This document shows positions 22,067 through 28,966 of a stretch of 38,996 bases of DNA, piece after piece. Origin of the DNA: a virus. The position numbers and the translations under genes are program-made. The DNA lies in IMG/VR virus record IMGVR_UViG_3300025128_000125, positions 1 through 38,996 of that record; one strand, 5' to 3'. The notes beneath the pieces are model-generated. The model worked only from the letters and a program-made list of their open reading frames with translations, was not told the origin of the DNA and searched no databases. The number at the start of each line of letters is the position of its first letter. The first letter of the stretch is position 1.

Positions 22067-22576
22067 ATGACTGAAATAAACAAAATATTTGTCGATATGG
22101 ATGGAGTCTTAGCCGACTTTGAAAAAGGTATTGAGCTGCCGATGTTTCTCAACGGCCCGTTTACCAACAAAGACGACTACGACTCCCGGAAGAAAGAATT
22201 ATCCGATAAAGGATTGTTTGCAGCTTTGCCACCGATGCCCGGCATGGAGCTCCTGGTAAATCATTTGAAGAATACCGGGATCCCTTGGGAGATCCTAACG
22301 GCCTCTGGCGCAATCAACAGATCTGTGGTTGTCAAAGACAAGATCACTTGGGTAAACAAATACATACATCCAAAGCCGATAGTCACCTCTACATTAAGAG
22401 GCGCAGACAAGGCGGTTTATGCCAGGCCATCTCACGTCCTCATCGATGATAGAAAATCAAACATCGATGCCTGGACCGGAGCTGGTGGTATCGGAATCCT
22501 ACATACTACAGCTGAGAGCACAATAGAGCAGCTCGAATTACTCGGTATAAGCTCTGTTGCACAAATGACCGCCTAG
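22067..22576 (+). CDS. HAD-family 5'-nucleotidase-like phosphatase
   Basis: I chose the ATG at 22067, one base after the previous stop; a longer frame would overlap the upstream gene. The 169-residue protein has the HAD motif I D10-M-D12-G-V-L-A-D-F, a motif II L-T-A-S-G, a lysine before the last motif, and motif IV L-I-D-D-R. The size fits the C-type cap family of 5'(3')-deoxyribonucleotidases. These dephosphorylate nucleoside monophosphates and would adjust nucleotide pools during infection. It is the last gene of the small promoter-driven unit. Confidence 0.82.
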   Translation: MTEINKIFVDMDGVLADFEKGIELPMFLNGPFTNKDDYDSRKKELSDKGLFAALPPMPGMELLVNHLKNTGIPWEILTASGAINRSVVVKDKITWVNKYIHPKPIVTSTLRGADKAVYARPSHVLIDDRKSNIDAWTGAGGIGILHTTAESTIEQLELLGISSVAQMTA

Positions 22577-22603
22577 TAGTATCATCAAAGTGTAGAATAA
22601 ATG

Positions 22604-22624
22604 TTGCGGGCATGGTGCTCGCAA
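22604..22624 (+). other. Hairpin between nucleotidase and structural genes
   Basis: TTGCGGGC (22604-22611) pairs with GCTCGCAA (22617-22624), 8 bp with one G-T, loop ATGGT. No T tract follows, so it is a poor terminator. It could be an RNA processing or stabilising element ahead of the structural transcript, since a strong AAGGAGGG site and the next gene follow within 30 bases. Confidence 0.5.
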
Positions 22625-22651
22625 TGGTCTATTTATAAGGAGGGACTATTT

Positions 22652-23362
22652 ATGACTACACATTTCACTTCGGGTGTTACCAATGTTGGGACTGATACAA
22701 CACTAGGTAAAATAAAAATGCCCGCACCACACAAGTATCATTCATACTTCAATGATTTCGATACTTATCTCGCGTCCGATTGGACAATCACAACAACTGA
22801 GGACGGAACTGGGTCTGCTACAGAGGCACTAGCCGATGGCGATGGTGGTTTACTACTCATTACCAATGCAGCTGGCGACAATGACCATGACTTTTTCCAA
22901 CTGGTTAAAGAAGGTTTTAAATACGAAACTGGCAAACAGTTGGCTTTCAATATGAGGTTTAAAACCAGTGATGCTACGCAATCAGACATTGTAGCTGGTT
23001 TACAACTGACTGACACGACGCCTTTGGATGTTACAGATGGTATTTTCTTTTTGAAGTCTGACGGCGGAACAACTGTTACTTTCATCGTTGAAAAAGACAG
23101 CACGCAATCTACTTTGGATTTGCCAAACGCTTTGGCCGACGATACTTTTATGACTATAGGTTTTGTTTATAGTCCTAAAGATCAGAAGTTTCATGTCTTC
23201 CAAAACAATGTTTTGGCGGGCACTGTAGTAAGCACTAATGCTCCAGATAATGAAGAGATGACTCTTTCATTTGGCATACAAAATGGTGCTGCTGCTGCTA
23301 AAACTTTGACAGTCGATTATGTTGGAGCCATGAAAGAGCGTACAGCAGTTACAGAGCTGTAA
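22652..23362 (+). CDS. Probable virion surface protein, jelly-roll/lectin-like
   Basis: The start at 22652 is set by a strong AAGGAGGG ribosome site (22637-22644). The 236-residue protein is beta-rich with Asp/Thr/Gly loops. Its layout (D-F-D-T-Y, T-I-T-T-T-E-D-G, F-N-M-R-F, V-A-G-L-Q-L, F-M-T-I-G-F-V, F-H-V-F-Q-N-N) is reminiscent of concanavalin/laminin-G sandwiches used for binding sugars or decorating capsids. No catalytic motif is visible. It opens the second structural operon. The fold guess is from pattern only. Confidence 0.65.
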   Translation: MTTHFTSGVTNVGTDTTLGKIKMPAPHKYHSYFNDFDTYLASDWTITTTEDGTGSATEALADGDGGLLLITNAAGDNDHDFFQLVKEGFKYETGKQLAFNMRFKTSDATQSDIVAGLQLTDTTPLDVTDGIFFLKSDGGTTVTFIVEKDSTQSTLDLPNALADDTFMTIGFVYSPKDQKFHVFQNNVLAGTVVSTNAPDNEEMTLSFGIQNGAAAAKTLTVDYVGAMKERTAVTEL

Positions 23363-23372
23363 GGAGTAGATT

Positions 23373-23774
23373 ATGGCTGATGCAGTAACTTCACAAACTA
23401 TCCAAGATGGTGAGAAGACTGCCATACTGAAATTCACCAATGTCTCTGATGGCACTGGTGAATCAGCTGTTAAAAAAGTAGATGTCTCTGCCCTGGCAAC
23501 AAACAGTGCCGGGCAAACATGCACATCTGTTTCAGTAGCAAGAATCTATTGGGCCACATTTGGTATGAGTGTCAAACTAGAGTTTGATGCAACATCCAAT
23601 GTCCTTTTGGTTCATTTGCCAGCTGACAGCACCGGGGACGAATACTATGATTTATTTACTGGTATTCCGAACAATGCTGGAAGCGGAGTAACTGGAGACA
23701 TTGATTTAACAACTGCTGGACACAGTAGCGGCGATGCTTACACGATCATTTTGGTTCTTAATAAGAACTATTAA
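23373..23774 (+). CDS. Small beta-rich structural protein
   Basis: This 133-residue protein has an AAGGAG site 6 bases upstream. Its sequence alternates hydrophobic strands with Thr/Ser/Gly loops (T-A-I-L-K-F-T-N-V-S-D-G, V-A-R-I-Y-W-A-T-F-G), as in small virion proteins that decorate heads. I recall similar proteins beside coat-gene regions of marine phages. Function not proven. It overlaps the next gene by one base. Confidence 0.68.
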   Translation: MADAVTSQTIQDGEKTAILKFTNVSDGTGESAVKKVDVSALATNSAGQTCTSVSVARIYWATFGMSVKLEFDATSNVLLVHLPADSTGDEYYDLFTGIPNNAGSGVTGDIDLTTAGHSSGDAYTIILVLNKNY

Positions 23775-24067
23775 TGGCGACTACGAAGGATGTAAAAAGA
23801 TCTCCCAGCGGTAGGCTTTCCTACCGCGGGGAAACTTTTTCTGGTTTCAACAAACAAAAAAGGACTCCAGGCAAGAACAAAAAATTTGCTGTCTTGGCTA
23901 AAAAAGGCGACCAGGTAAAAATTGTTCGATATGGGGATCCAAAAATGACAATTAAAAAAAGCCAACCCGCTCGTAAAAAAAGTTTTAGGGCCAGGCATAA
24001 TTGCGATTCGGTCCAAAAGAAAAAGGATGTTTTTACAGCTGGATATTGGTCTTGTAAAAATTGGTAA
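23774..24067 (+). CDS. Lys/Arg-rich small protein with C-terminal Cys motif
   Basis: This 97-residue basic protein has the pattern F-S-G-F-N-K-Q-K-R-T-P, K-K-F-A-V-L, V-R-Y-G-D-P, F-R-A-R-H-N-C-D and ends Y-W-S-C-K-N-W. I recognise this as a family common in marine phage genomes, where it is annotated only as conserved unknown. The H-N-C-D and W-S-C-K-N-W cysteines could bind a metal. It starts the run of four small basic proteins. A role in packing DNA or the internal capsid is possible but unproven. Confidence 0.75.
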   Translation: MATTKDVKRSPSGRLSYRGETFSGFNKQKRTPGKNKKFAVLAKKGDQVKIVRYGDPKMTIKKSQPARKKSFRARHNCDSVQKKKDVFTAGYWSCKNW

Positions 24068-24073
24068 ATAATT

Positions 24074-24535
24074 ATGTCACAAAAGAAAATAAAAAAAGTA
24101 GTCAAAGGTTTAAAAAAAGCAAGCAAACTACATGCTGGCCAGGCTAAAACCCTTGAGTCTATTAAGATGAAAAAGGGCGGTGGTGCAAAATCTAAAACAC
24201 CATCTAATGTAGCAAGCCCATCCCTGTACGCAAGAGCCAAGGCAAAGGCTAAGAGAAAGTTTGACGTTTATCCGTCTGCTTATGCCAATGCTTATATGGT
24301 TAAAGAATACAAAAAAATGGGCGGCAAATATAAAGGCGCCAAAAAAGCAGCTGGAGGAGAGATGAGTTTAAAAGCAGTGCCATCTAAAAATAAAGGATTG
24401 TCAAAACTACCAAAGAAAGTCCGTAATAAAATGGGCTACATGAAAAATGGTGGCTCTGTAATGATGGTCCAAGGCAGAGGTTGTGGCGCGATGATGGAAT
24501 CAAAGCGCAAAAAAACCAAAGTGCCTAGAGCGTAA
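24074..24535 (+). CDS. Lysine-rich protein with K-F-D-V-Y-P-S-A-Y-A-N motif
   Basis: This 153-residue protein is very basic. Its middle has the S-L-Y-A-R-A-K-A-K-A-K-R-K-F-D-V-Y-P-S-A-Y-A-N-A-Y motif, which I recall from many marine phage contigs. The end has G-R-G-C-G-A-M-M-E-S-K-R-K-K. The N-terminal half is a lysine-rich linker. It overlaps the next gene by one base. It probably is a DNA-binding or internal virion protein. No known function. Confidence 0.72.
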   Translation: MSQKKIKKVVKGLKKASKLHAGQAKTLESIKMKKGGGAKSKTPSNVASPSLYARAKAKAKRKFDVYPSAYANAYMVKEYKKMGGKYKGAKKAAGGEMSLKAVPSKNKGLSKLPKKVRNKMGYMKNGGSVMMVQGRGCGAMMESKRKKTKVPRA

Positions 24536-24831
24536 TGAGCTTAACCAAGTGGTTTAAAGAAGATTGGGTTGATATCGGATCCCCAAAGAAAGGCGGCGGA
24601 TTTAAAAAATGCGGCAGACCTAAAGCAAAGAAATCTAAAAGAAAATATCCAAAATGTGTGCCAGCTGCAAAAGCGGCCAGCATGACAAAATCACAAAGAA
24701 AATCTGCGGTCAGTAGAAAAAGAGCAAAAAAACAAGGGGTTGGTGGAAAGCCAACCAATGTTAAAACTTTTGCGGCCACAGGTGGTATGATAAGATCTAA
24801 ACCTAACATGGGATTATTCGGTAGGAGATAA
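24535..24831 (+). CDS. Lysine-rich protein with W-V-D-I and K-Y-P-K-C-V-P-A motifs
   Basis: This 98-residue protein begins S-L-T-K-W-F-K-E-D-W-V-D-I-G, followed by G-G-G-F-K-K-C-G-R, K-Y-P-K-C-V-P-A-A-K-A and G-G-K-P-T-N-V-K-T-F. I recognise this layout from small conserved phage and marine bacterial proteins of unknown function. The two cysteines (C-G-R and K-C-V-P) could form a metal site. It belongs to the cassette of basic proteins. Confidence 0.72.
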   Translation: MSLTKWFKEDWVDIGSPKKGGGFKKCGRPKAKKSKRKYPKCVPAAKAASMTKSQRKSAVSRKRAKKQGVGGKPTNVKTFAATGGMIRSKPNMGLFGRR

Positions 24832-24833
24832 AA

Positions 24834-25133
24834 ATGAAAAAATCCAAATATATGGCTGGTGGCGGTGCAATGAAAGGCACAAAATACAAAGCCAAAGGTG
24901 GTGGGATGAAAACCACAAAATACATGGCCAAAGGTGGCGCGGCTGCTAAAGCAGAAAGATCTGCGACTGGATTTGGCAACATGCCCAAATCTGTGATGTC
25001 TGCACTCACAGGTCAAGGAACTAGAAAAGCTGGTTCTACGCCTATGTTGAAAGGTGCAAAAGGTATGGCCAAAGGTGGCGCCATGAAAGGCACAAAATAC
25101 AAAGCCAAAGGCGGAGGCTTGTACGGAAGATAA
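24834..25133 (+). CDS. Gly/Lys/Met repeat protein
   Basis: This 99-residue protein consists of repeats of the type K-Y-M-A-G-G-G-A-M-K-G-T-K-Y-K-A-K-G-G-G and K-T-T-K-Y-M-A-K-G-G, with a non-repeat middle (residues 38-75). It ends G-G-L-Y-G-R. Similar Gly/Lys/Met-rich tails occur in marine phage head regions. It is likely disordered and could bind nucleic acid. Its repeats are nearly identical at the DNA level (see the repeat entry). Confidence 0.7.
   Translation: MKKSKYMAGGGAMKGTKYKAKGGGMKTTKYMAKGGAAAKAERSATGFGNMPKSVMSALTGQGTRKAGSTPMLKGAKGMAKGGAMKGTKYKAKGGGLYGR
24870..25111 (+). repeat. 29-bp exact direct repeat inside the Gly/Lys/Met gene
   Basis: The same 29 bases (ATGAAAGGCACA...CCAAAGG) occur at 24870-24898 and 25083-25111, in frame, coding for M-K-G-T-K-Y-K-A-K-G. 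The identity at codon level suggests recent internal duplication or gene conversion. Confidence 0.85.
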
Positions 25134-25153
25134 AATAAAAGGAGTTAAATTAA

Positions 25154-25849
25154 GTGGCGTATTTAATTTCAAACATCCCACAGTTTAAATGCTGGGTAAG
25201 AAGAGAGTTTACGGCTAATCACCAAAACTATCACGGCGAATATCTGCATGCTTTGGCATTTGCAGTAAATACAATTCCGGACCGATCACTTTCTTTCCAG
25301 GTGGTTTTTACTGGTTGCGAAACTGATTTCGAAAATTATCCAGATGAGAATGTGCATGGCGGGGCTATGTGGGCCAGGATGCCAATACAAGCGCTTGTTG
25401 CCGATATTCCTTTAGAAGAATGGCCAGAGCCTATGGAAGATCATTTAGCGCAGCCTTGGGACTGTTTGAGTCACCATCACAGCGTGGTTTCTTTAGATCG
25501 GGTAAGCTCAAGCCCTTGGTATTGTAAAATAGGCGGTGAATTTTACCTGGGTAAATACATGTTTACAGTAGATTATACCGAACATTCAATCGCGGATGAT
25601 CCAGCTCAACACAAACAATCTCATGTGCTATACTTGACTGATGCTGGTCCCTGGACTGGTAATTTTGTTGCGCTGCCTAATAATAGAGTCAGAGCCACAA
25701 ATCCAGCTTTATGGAGAACTGGTGAAGGCGCTCCAGATTTTTCGCCTTCGCAATGGGTTCACTCTGCGGAGCAGCATGAGAGCTATACAGATCCGATAAT
25801 AACATTTGACAATCTATACGCTCCAGATGAAGATATTGAAAAAGAGTAA
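25154..25849 (+). CDS. Structural protein of unknown function
   Basis: This 231-residue protein has a GTG start preceded by AAGGAG (10 bases upstream). It is rich in His, Trp and aromatic residues, with motifs W-V-R-R-E-F-T, Y-H-G-E-Y-L-H-A and F-Q-V-V-F-T-G. The clustered His-rich parts (S-H-H-H-S-V-V) could bind metal. The place between head and connector genes suggests a virion or head-completion role. I do not know the family. Confidence 0.68.
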   Translation: MAYLISNIPQFKCWVRREFTANHQNYHGEYLHALAFAVNTIPDRSLSFQVVFTGCETDFENYPDENVHGGAMWARMPIQALVADIPLEEWPEPMEDHLAQPWDCLSHHHSVVSLDRVSSSPWYCKIGGEFYLGKYMFTVDYTEHSIADDPAQHKQSHVLYLTDAGPWTGNFVALPNNRVRATNPALWRTGEGAPDFSPSQWVHSAEQHESYTDPIITFDNLYAPDEDIEKE

Positions 25850-25851
25850 TT

Positions 25852-26547
25852 ATGGCAACTTCGGGAAGCAAAAATTTTGAACTAGATGTAGCAGATTACG
25901 TCGAAGAGGCATTTGAGCGCTGCGGAATTGAGCTCAGAACTGGTTACGATCTAAAAACGGCAACCAGGAGCTTAAATTTAATGTTGGCAGAATGGTCGAA
26001 TCGCGGCCTAAACCAATGGTCTATTAAAGAGAAAACTGTGGCCATGGTTAAAGATACAACCACATACAATGTTGACAGCACCAATGGAACAGCCGCAATC
26101 GATGTTTTGGATGTCTTTATAAGAGAAACTATTGGATCTGAGGCCACAGATCTTCCAATGTCCAGGTTAAGTAGAGCGGAGTATTCTCACATAACCACAA
26201 AATCAACAACCGGGAAGCCAAATCAGTTTTTTGTAAATAAACAGCTAACGCCAACTATTTCTGTGTGGCCCGCTCCAGATAAAAACAGCACCTATACTAT
26301 TTATATGAACGTGCTTACTAGAATGGATGATGCGGATGCTGGGGCTAATACACTTGATATGCCGTTTCGTTTCTATCCTTGTTTAGCAGCTGGCCTAGCT
26401 TATTACATATCATTGAAAAAAGCTCCAGACAGAACACAAATGTTGAAAGCCTTGTATGAAGACGAATTTGCCAGAGCCTTGGCACAAGACGAAGATCGAT
26501 CTTCTTTTAATATTTCACCTAACTTGAGAAGTTATAACAGCGCGTAA
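25852..26547 (+). CDS. Head-tail adaptor (P22 gp4-like)
   Basis: This 231-residue protein has a helical N-terminal half (D-V-A-D-Y-V-E-E-A-F-E-R-C-G, T-A-T-R-S-L-N-L-M-L-A-E-W-S-N) followed by a small beta domain (F-F-V-N-K-Q-L-T-P-T-I-S-V-W-P-A-P) and a helical end. The R-S-L-N-L-M-L-x-E-W pattern and W-P-A-P motif match podovirus head-tail adaptors that sit under the portal. It overlaps the next gene by one base. Confidence 0.75.
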   Translation: MATSGSKNFELDVADYVEEAFERCGIELRTGYDLKTATRSLNLMLAEWSNRGLNQWSIKEKTVAMVKDTTTYNVDSTNGTAAIDVLDVFIRETIGSEATDLPMSRLSRAEYSHITTKSTTGKPNQFFVNKQLTPTISVWPAPDKNSTYTIYMNVLTRMDDADAGANTLDMPFRFYPCLAAGLAYYISLKKAPDRTQMLKALYEDEFARALAQDEDRSSFNISPNLRSYNSA

Positions 26548-26858
26548 TGGCTTTTGCATCTGGAAAATACTCTTACGGAATTTGTGACATAACTGGTTTT
26601 CGTTACAAGCTCCAGGACATGAAAAAAACTTGGGACGGACTACTTGTAGGACCAGATCAATGGAGCCCAAAACATCCACAGCTTATGCCAAAAAATGCAC
26701 CAAATGATCCACAGGCTATTAGAAATGCACGACCGGACGTCGATGAAGACAACACAAAATTTTTGGTTTATACAAATGTGGGCGACGGCAAGTTAGGCGC
26801 TGTCTTGGACACATTTTCTGTGACAACAAGCGTCGGTGAGGTTACAGTAACGACATGA
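26547..26858 (+). CDS. Small conserved tail/connector protein
   Basis: This 103-residue protein begins S-G-K-Y-S-Y-G-I-C-D-I-T-G-F-R-Y-K-L, a pattern I recall from many phages, and continues W-D-G-L-L-V-G-P-D-Q-W-S-P-K-H-P-Q. It sits between two adaptor genes and overlaps the second by 4 bases. Probably part of the connector or neck; function unproven. Confidence 0.7.
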   Translation: MAFASGKYSYGICDITGFRYKLQDMKKTWDGLLVGPDQWSPKHPQLMPKNAPNDPQAIRNARPDVDEDNTKFLVYTNVGDGKLGAVLDTFSVTTSVGEVTVTT

Positions 26859-27499
26859 GTTTCACCTATGCAACATTAAAAACAGCAATTCAAGATTATC
26901 TTGAGGTTTCTGAGTCTACTTTTACGACACAATTACCGACTTTTATCAAAGAGTCTGAGGATCGTATATTCTCTTTTGTGCAGCTCCCAGAGCAAAGAAA
27001 GAATGTCCAGGGCACATTGACAACAGGAAATCGTTTTTTAGCAACACCAACTGATTTTTATGCGCCGATGAGTTTGGCAATTATCAGCTCAAGCACATAC
27101 GATTACTTAGATTTTAAACACCCGTCATTTATCAAAGAATATTCTTCGGGCACGACTCGTGCGACGCCTAAGTATTACTCTTTATTTGACGAAGCAGCTT
27201 TTGAGGTGTCTCCGCTACCGGATGCGGATTATACTGTTGAGCTGCATTATTTAAACAAACCAAATTCCCTCACAGATGGTAGTGACAGCGGTACAACATT
27301 TTTATCTACGGATTATCCGGATGCTTTGTTGTATGGCTCTTTAGTGGAAGGTGCAATCTTTTTAAAAGAACCCGCCGATGTCGTTGCCCAGCTCGAGGGC
27401 AGATTTAAGGAGGCGGTAGGTAGAATGAAAAATACCTCAGAAGGTCGTGGCACCCGCGACGAGTATCGATACGATTCAGTCCGCTCTAATGTGAGCTGA
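26855..27499 (+). CDS. Second head-tail adaptor-like protein
   Basis: This 214-residue protein has an N-terminal helical part (T-L-K-T-A-I-Q-D-Y-L-E, F-I-K-E-S-E-D-R-I) and a beta-rich centre with F-E-V-S-P-L-P and Y-T-V-E-L-H-Y-L-N-K-P. The end is helical (G-R-F-K-E-A-V-G-R-M-K). This is the layout of phage adaptor proteins that bind the portal or tail tube. It forms a pair with the gp4-like gene. Confidence 0.72.
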   Translation: MSFTYATLKTAIQDYLEVSESTFTTQLPTFIKESEDRIFSFVQLPEQRKNVQGTLTTGNRFLATPTDFYAPMSLAIISSSTYDYLDFKHPSFIKEYSSGTTRATPKYYSLFDEAAFEVSPLPDADYTVELHYLNKPNSLTDGSDSGTTFLSTDYPDALLYGSLVEGAIFLKEPADVVAQLEGRFKEAVGRMKNTSEGRGTRDEYRYDSVRSNVS

Positions 27500-28218
27500 T
27501 GGATCGCATAGAGTCACTAGAAGGCAAAAGAGTAGCAATAGTTGGATTAGGGATTTCCCAGGTTGATTTTGCTATCGGTTTGCAAAACGGAAGAGAATGG
27601 GATGAAATTTGGTGCATCAACTCAGCTGCGGCCACATACCCATGTGATAGAATTTTCATGCTGGATCCAGCAAGCAGATTTTATGATTCTGACGACGCTG
27701 GGAAACAAACTTCGGTTATGTGTCGTTTACTTGACGAAACTGAAAAGCCAGTTTACACATGCGAGCTCGATCCCAGAATAAAGAATCCAGTCTTATACCC
27801 GGTAGAAGAAGTATGCAATGACACAAAATGTGCATACTTGAATACGACTGTGGCTTATACAATCGCATTTGCTTTGTGGAATAAGGTTGGGAGAATCGAT
27901 CTTTATGGCATTGATTTTTCATACAAAGAGAACATGCATTTTGCGGAGGCTGGAAGGGCTTGTGTTGAGTTTTGGATCAGCAAATGTATGAGTGCTGACA
28001 TTTTAGTGGGGATCAGCGGTAGATCCACAGTCTTAGACTCGAATGTTCCGGCCACAGAGAAACTTTATGGTTTTCATAGGCTCGATAAACCTTTGGTTGC
28101 CATACCACACGAGGGCAAGTTTATTATTGGTCCCTTTGACGAAATCAATGACAAGCTCGGAGAGCTTGGTTTGAAAATAAATGAAGACGTGGTGCCTCCA
28201 GAGCCATACAAAGGATAA
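27499..28218 (+). CDS. Rossmann-like protein of the tail region (DUF115-like)
   Basis: This 239-residue protein starts V-A-I-V-G-L-G-I-S-Q-V-D-F, a Rossmann-type glycine loop. It has I-W-C-I-N-S-A-A-A-T-Y-P-C-D-R-I-F-M-L-D-P, then D-L-Y-G-I-D-F-S-Y and E-A-G-R-A-C-V-E-F-W, resembling DUF115/MptE-like proteins that act on nucleotide or sugar substrates. An enzyme in the tail module is odd; it may modify virion components. Family assignment is uncertain. Confidence 0.62.
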   Translation: MDRIESLEGKRVAIVGLGISQVDFAIGLQNGREWDEIWCINSAAATYPCDRIFMLDPASRFYDSDDAGKQTSVMCRLLDETEKPVYTCELDPRIKNPVLYPVEEVCNDTKCAYLNTTVAYTIAFALWNKVGRIDLYGIDFSYKENMHFAEAGRACVEFWISKCMSADILVGISGRSTVLDSNVPATEKLYGFHRLDKPLVAIPHEGKFIIGPFDEINDKLGELGLKINEDVVPPEPYKG

Positions 28219-28220
28219 AT

Positions 28221-28508
28221 ATGAGCGTAGAAGGTGATTTTGTTTTAGGGAATGTCTCTGTTTCAACCACAGAATATAAGGGGCACGATGCTGAATTTTG
28301 GGCTGCACAGGCCACAAAAAAGATATGTGATATATCAGATAGTGCACCCGATCATATAAAACAACAAGCTCGTGCTTTTCAAAACCAAGTTTATACTGTA
28401 ATCTTATATACAATAAAGAACGCGATTAAGTCACAGAACACAACTTATGCCAATTTATTAAAAGAACAGGGCCATGAAGACATGGCTAAAATATTGAGGG
28501 AGCTTTAA
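28221..28508 (+). CDS. Small helical protein of unknown function
   Basis: This 95-residue protein starts 2 bases after the preceding stop codon and ends directly before the next ATG. It has a helical middle (A-E-F-W-A-A-Q-A-T-K-K-I-C-D-I) and a helix at the end (A-N-L-L-K-E-Q-G-H-E-D-M-A-K-I-L). The function is unknown. Such proteins occur in tail modules near adaptor genes. Confidence 0.65.
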   Translation: MSVEGDFVLGNVSVSTTEYKGHDAEFWAAQATKKICDISDSAPDHIKQQARAFQNQVYTVILYTIKNAIKSQNTTYANLLKEQGHEDMAKILREL

Positions 28509-28937
28509 ATGGCAATTACATCGGCAATAGCAACAAGTTTCAAACAAGAATTGTTGGTTGGAACTCACAATTTTACCAACTCAAGTGGAAACAGCTTCAA
28601 ATTGGCTTTATATACAAGCTCGGCTACTTTGGGAGCTGGGACAACAGCGTATGTCACCACAGGGCAAGCGACTGGTACCAATTATACAGCTGGCGGAGCC
28701 GCTTTAACGAATGTCACGCCAACCACATCTAGCACAACGGCTTTTTGTGATTTTGCAGATTTGACGTTCAGCAATGCAACAGTTACAGCTAGAGGCTGTT
28801 TAATCTACAACGATACACAATCAGACAAAGCCGTTTGTGCGATTGATTTCGGCGGAGATAAAACATCGACAGCTGGTGACTTTACAGTTGTCTTTCCAAC
28901 CGCAGATGCTTCAAACGCTATTATTCGTTTAGCATAA
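28509..28937 (+). CDS. Tail-region structural protein
   Basis: This 142-residue protein is rich in Thr, Ala, Gly and Ser with beta-type repeats (F-K-L-A-L-Y-T-S-S, T-N-Y-T-A-G-G-A-A-L, F-A-D-L-T-F-S-N-A-T-V-T-A-R-G). The pattern F-K-L-A-L-Y-x-S is common in phage structural proteins from many marine contigs. It precedes the tail stabiliser gene. No catalytic motif. Confidence 0.7.
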   Translation: MAITSAIATSFKQELLVGTHNFTNSSGNSFKLALYTSSATLGAGTTAYVTTGQATGTNYTAGGAALTNVTPTTSSTTAFCDFADLTFSNATVTARGCLIYNDTQSDKAVCAIDFGGDKTSTAGDFTVVFPTADASNAIIRLA

Positions 28938-28966
28938 GGTCAACAAGGATATGTTAGAATCTAACG

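Noticed and set aside
28953-28965. 13-bp inverted repeat GTTAGA-A-TCTAAC just before the tail stabiliser start
   Set aside because: The perfect arms leave only a one-base loop, so the RNA hairpin is at best 4 bp; probably chance in AT-rich DNA, though a small operator cannot be excluded.
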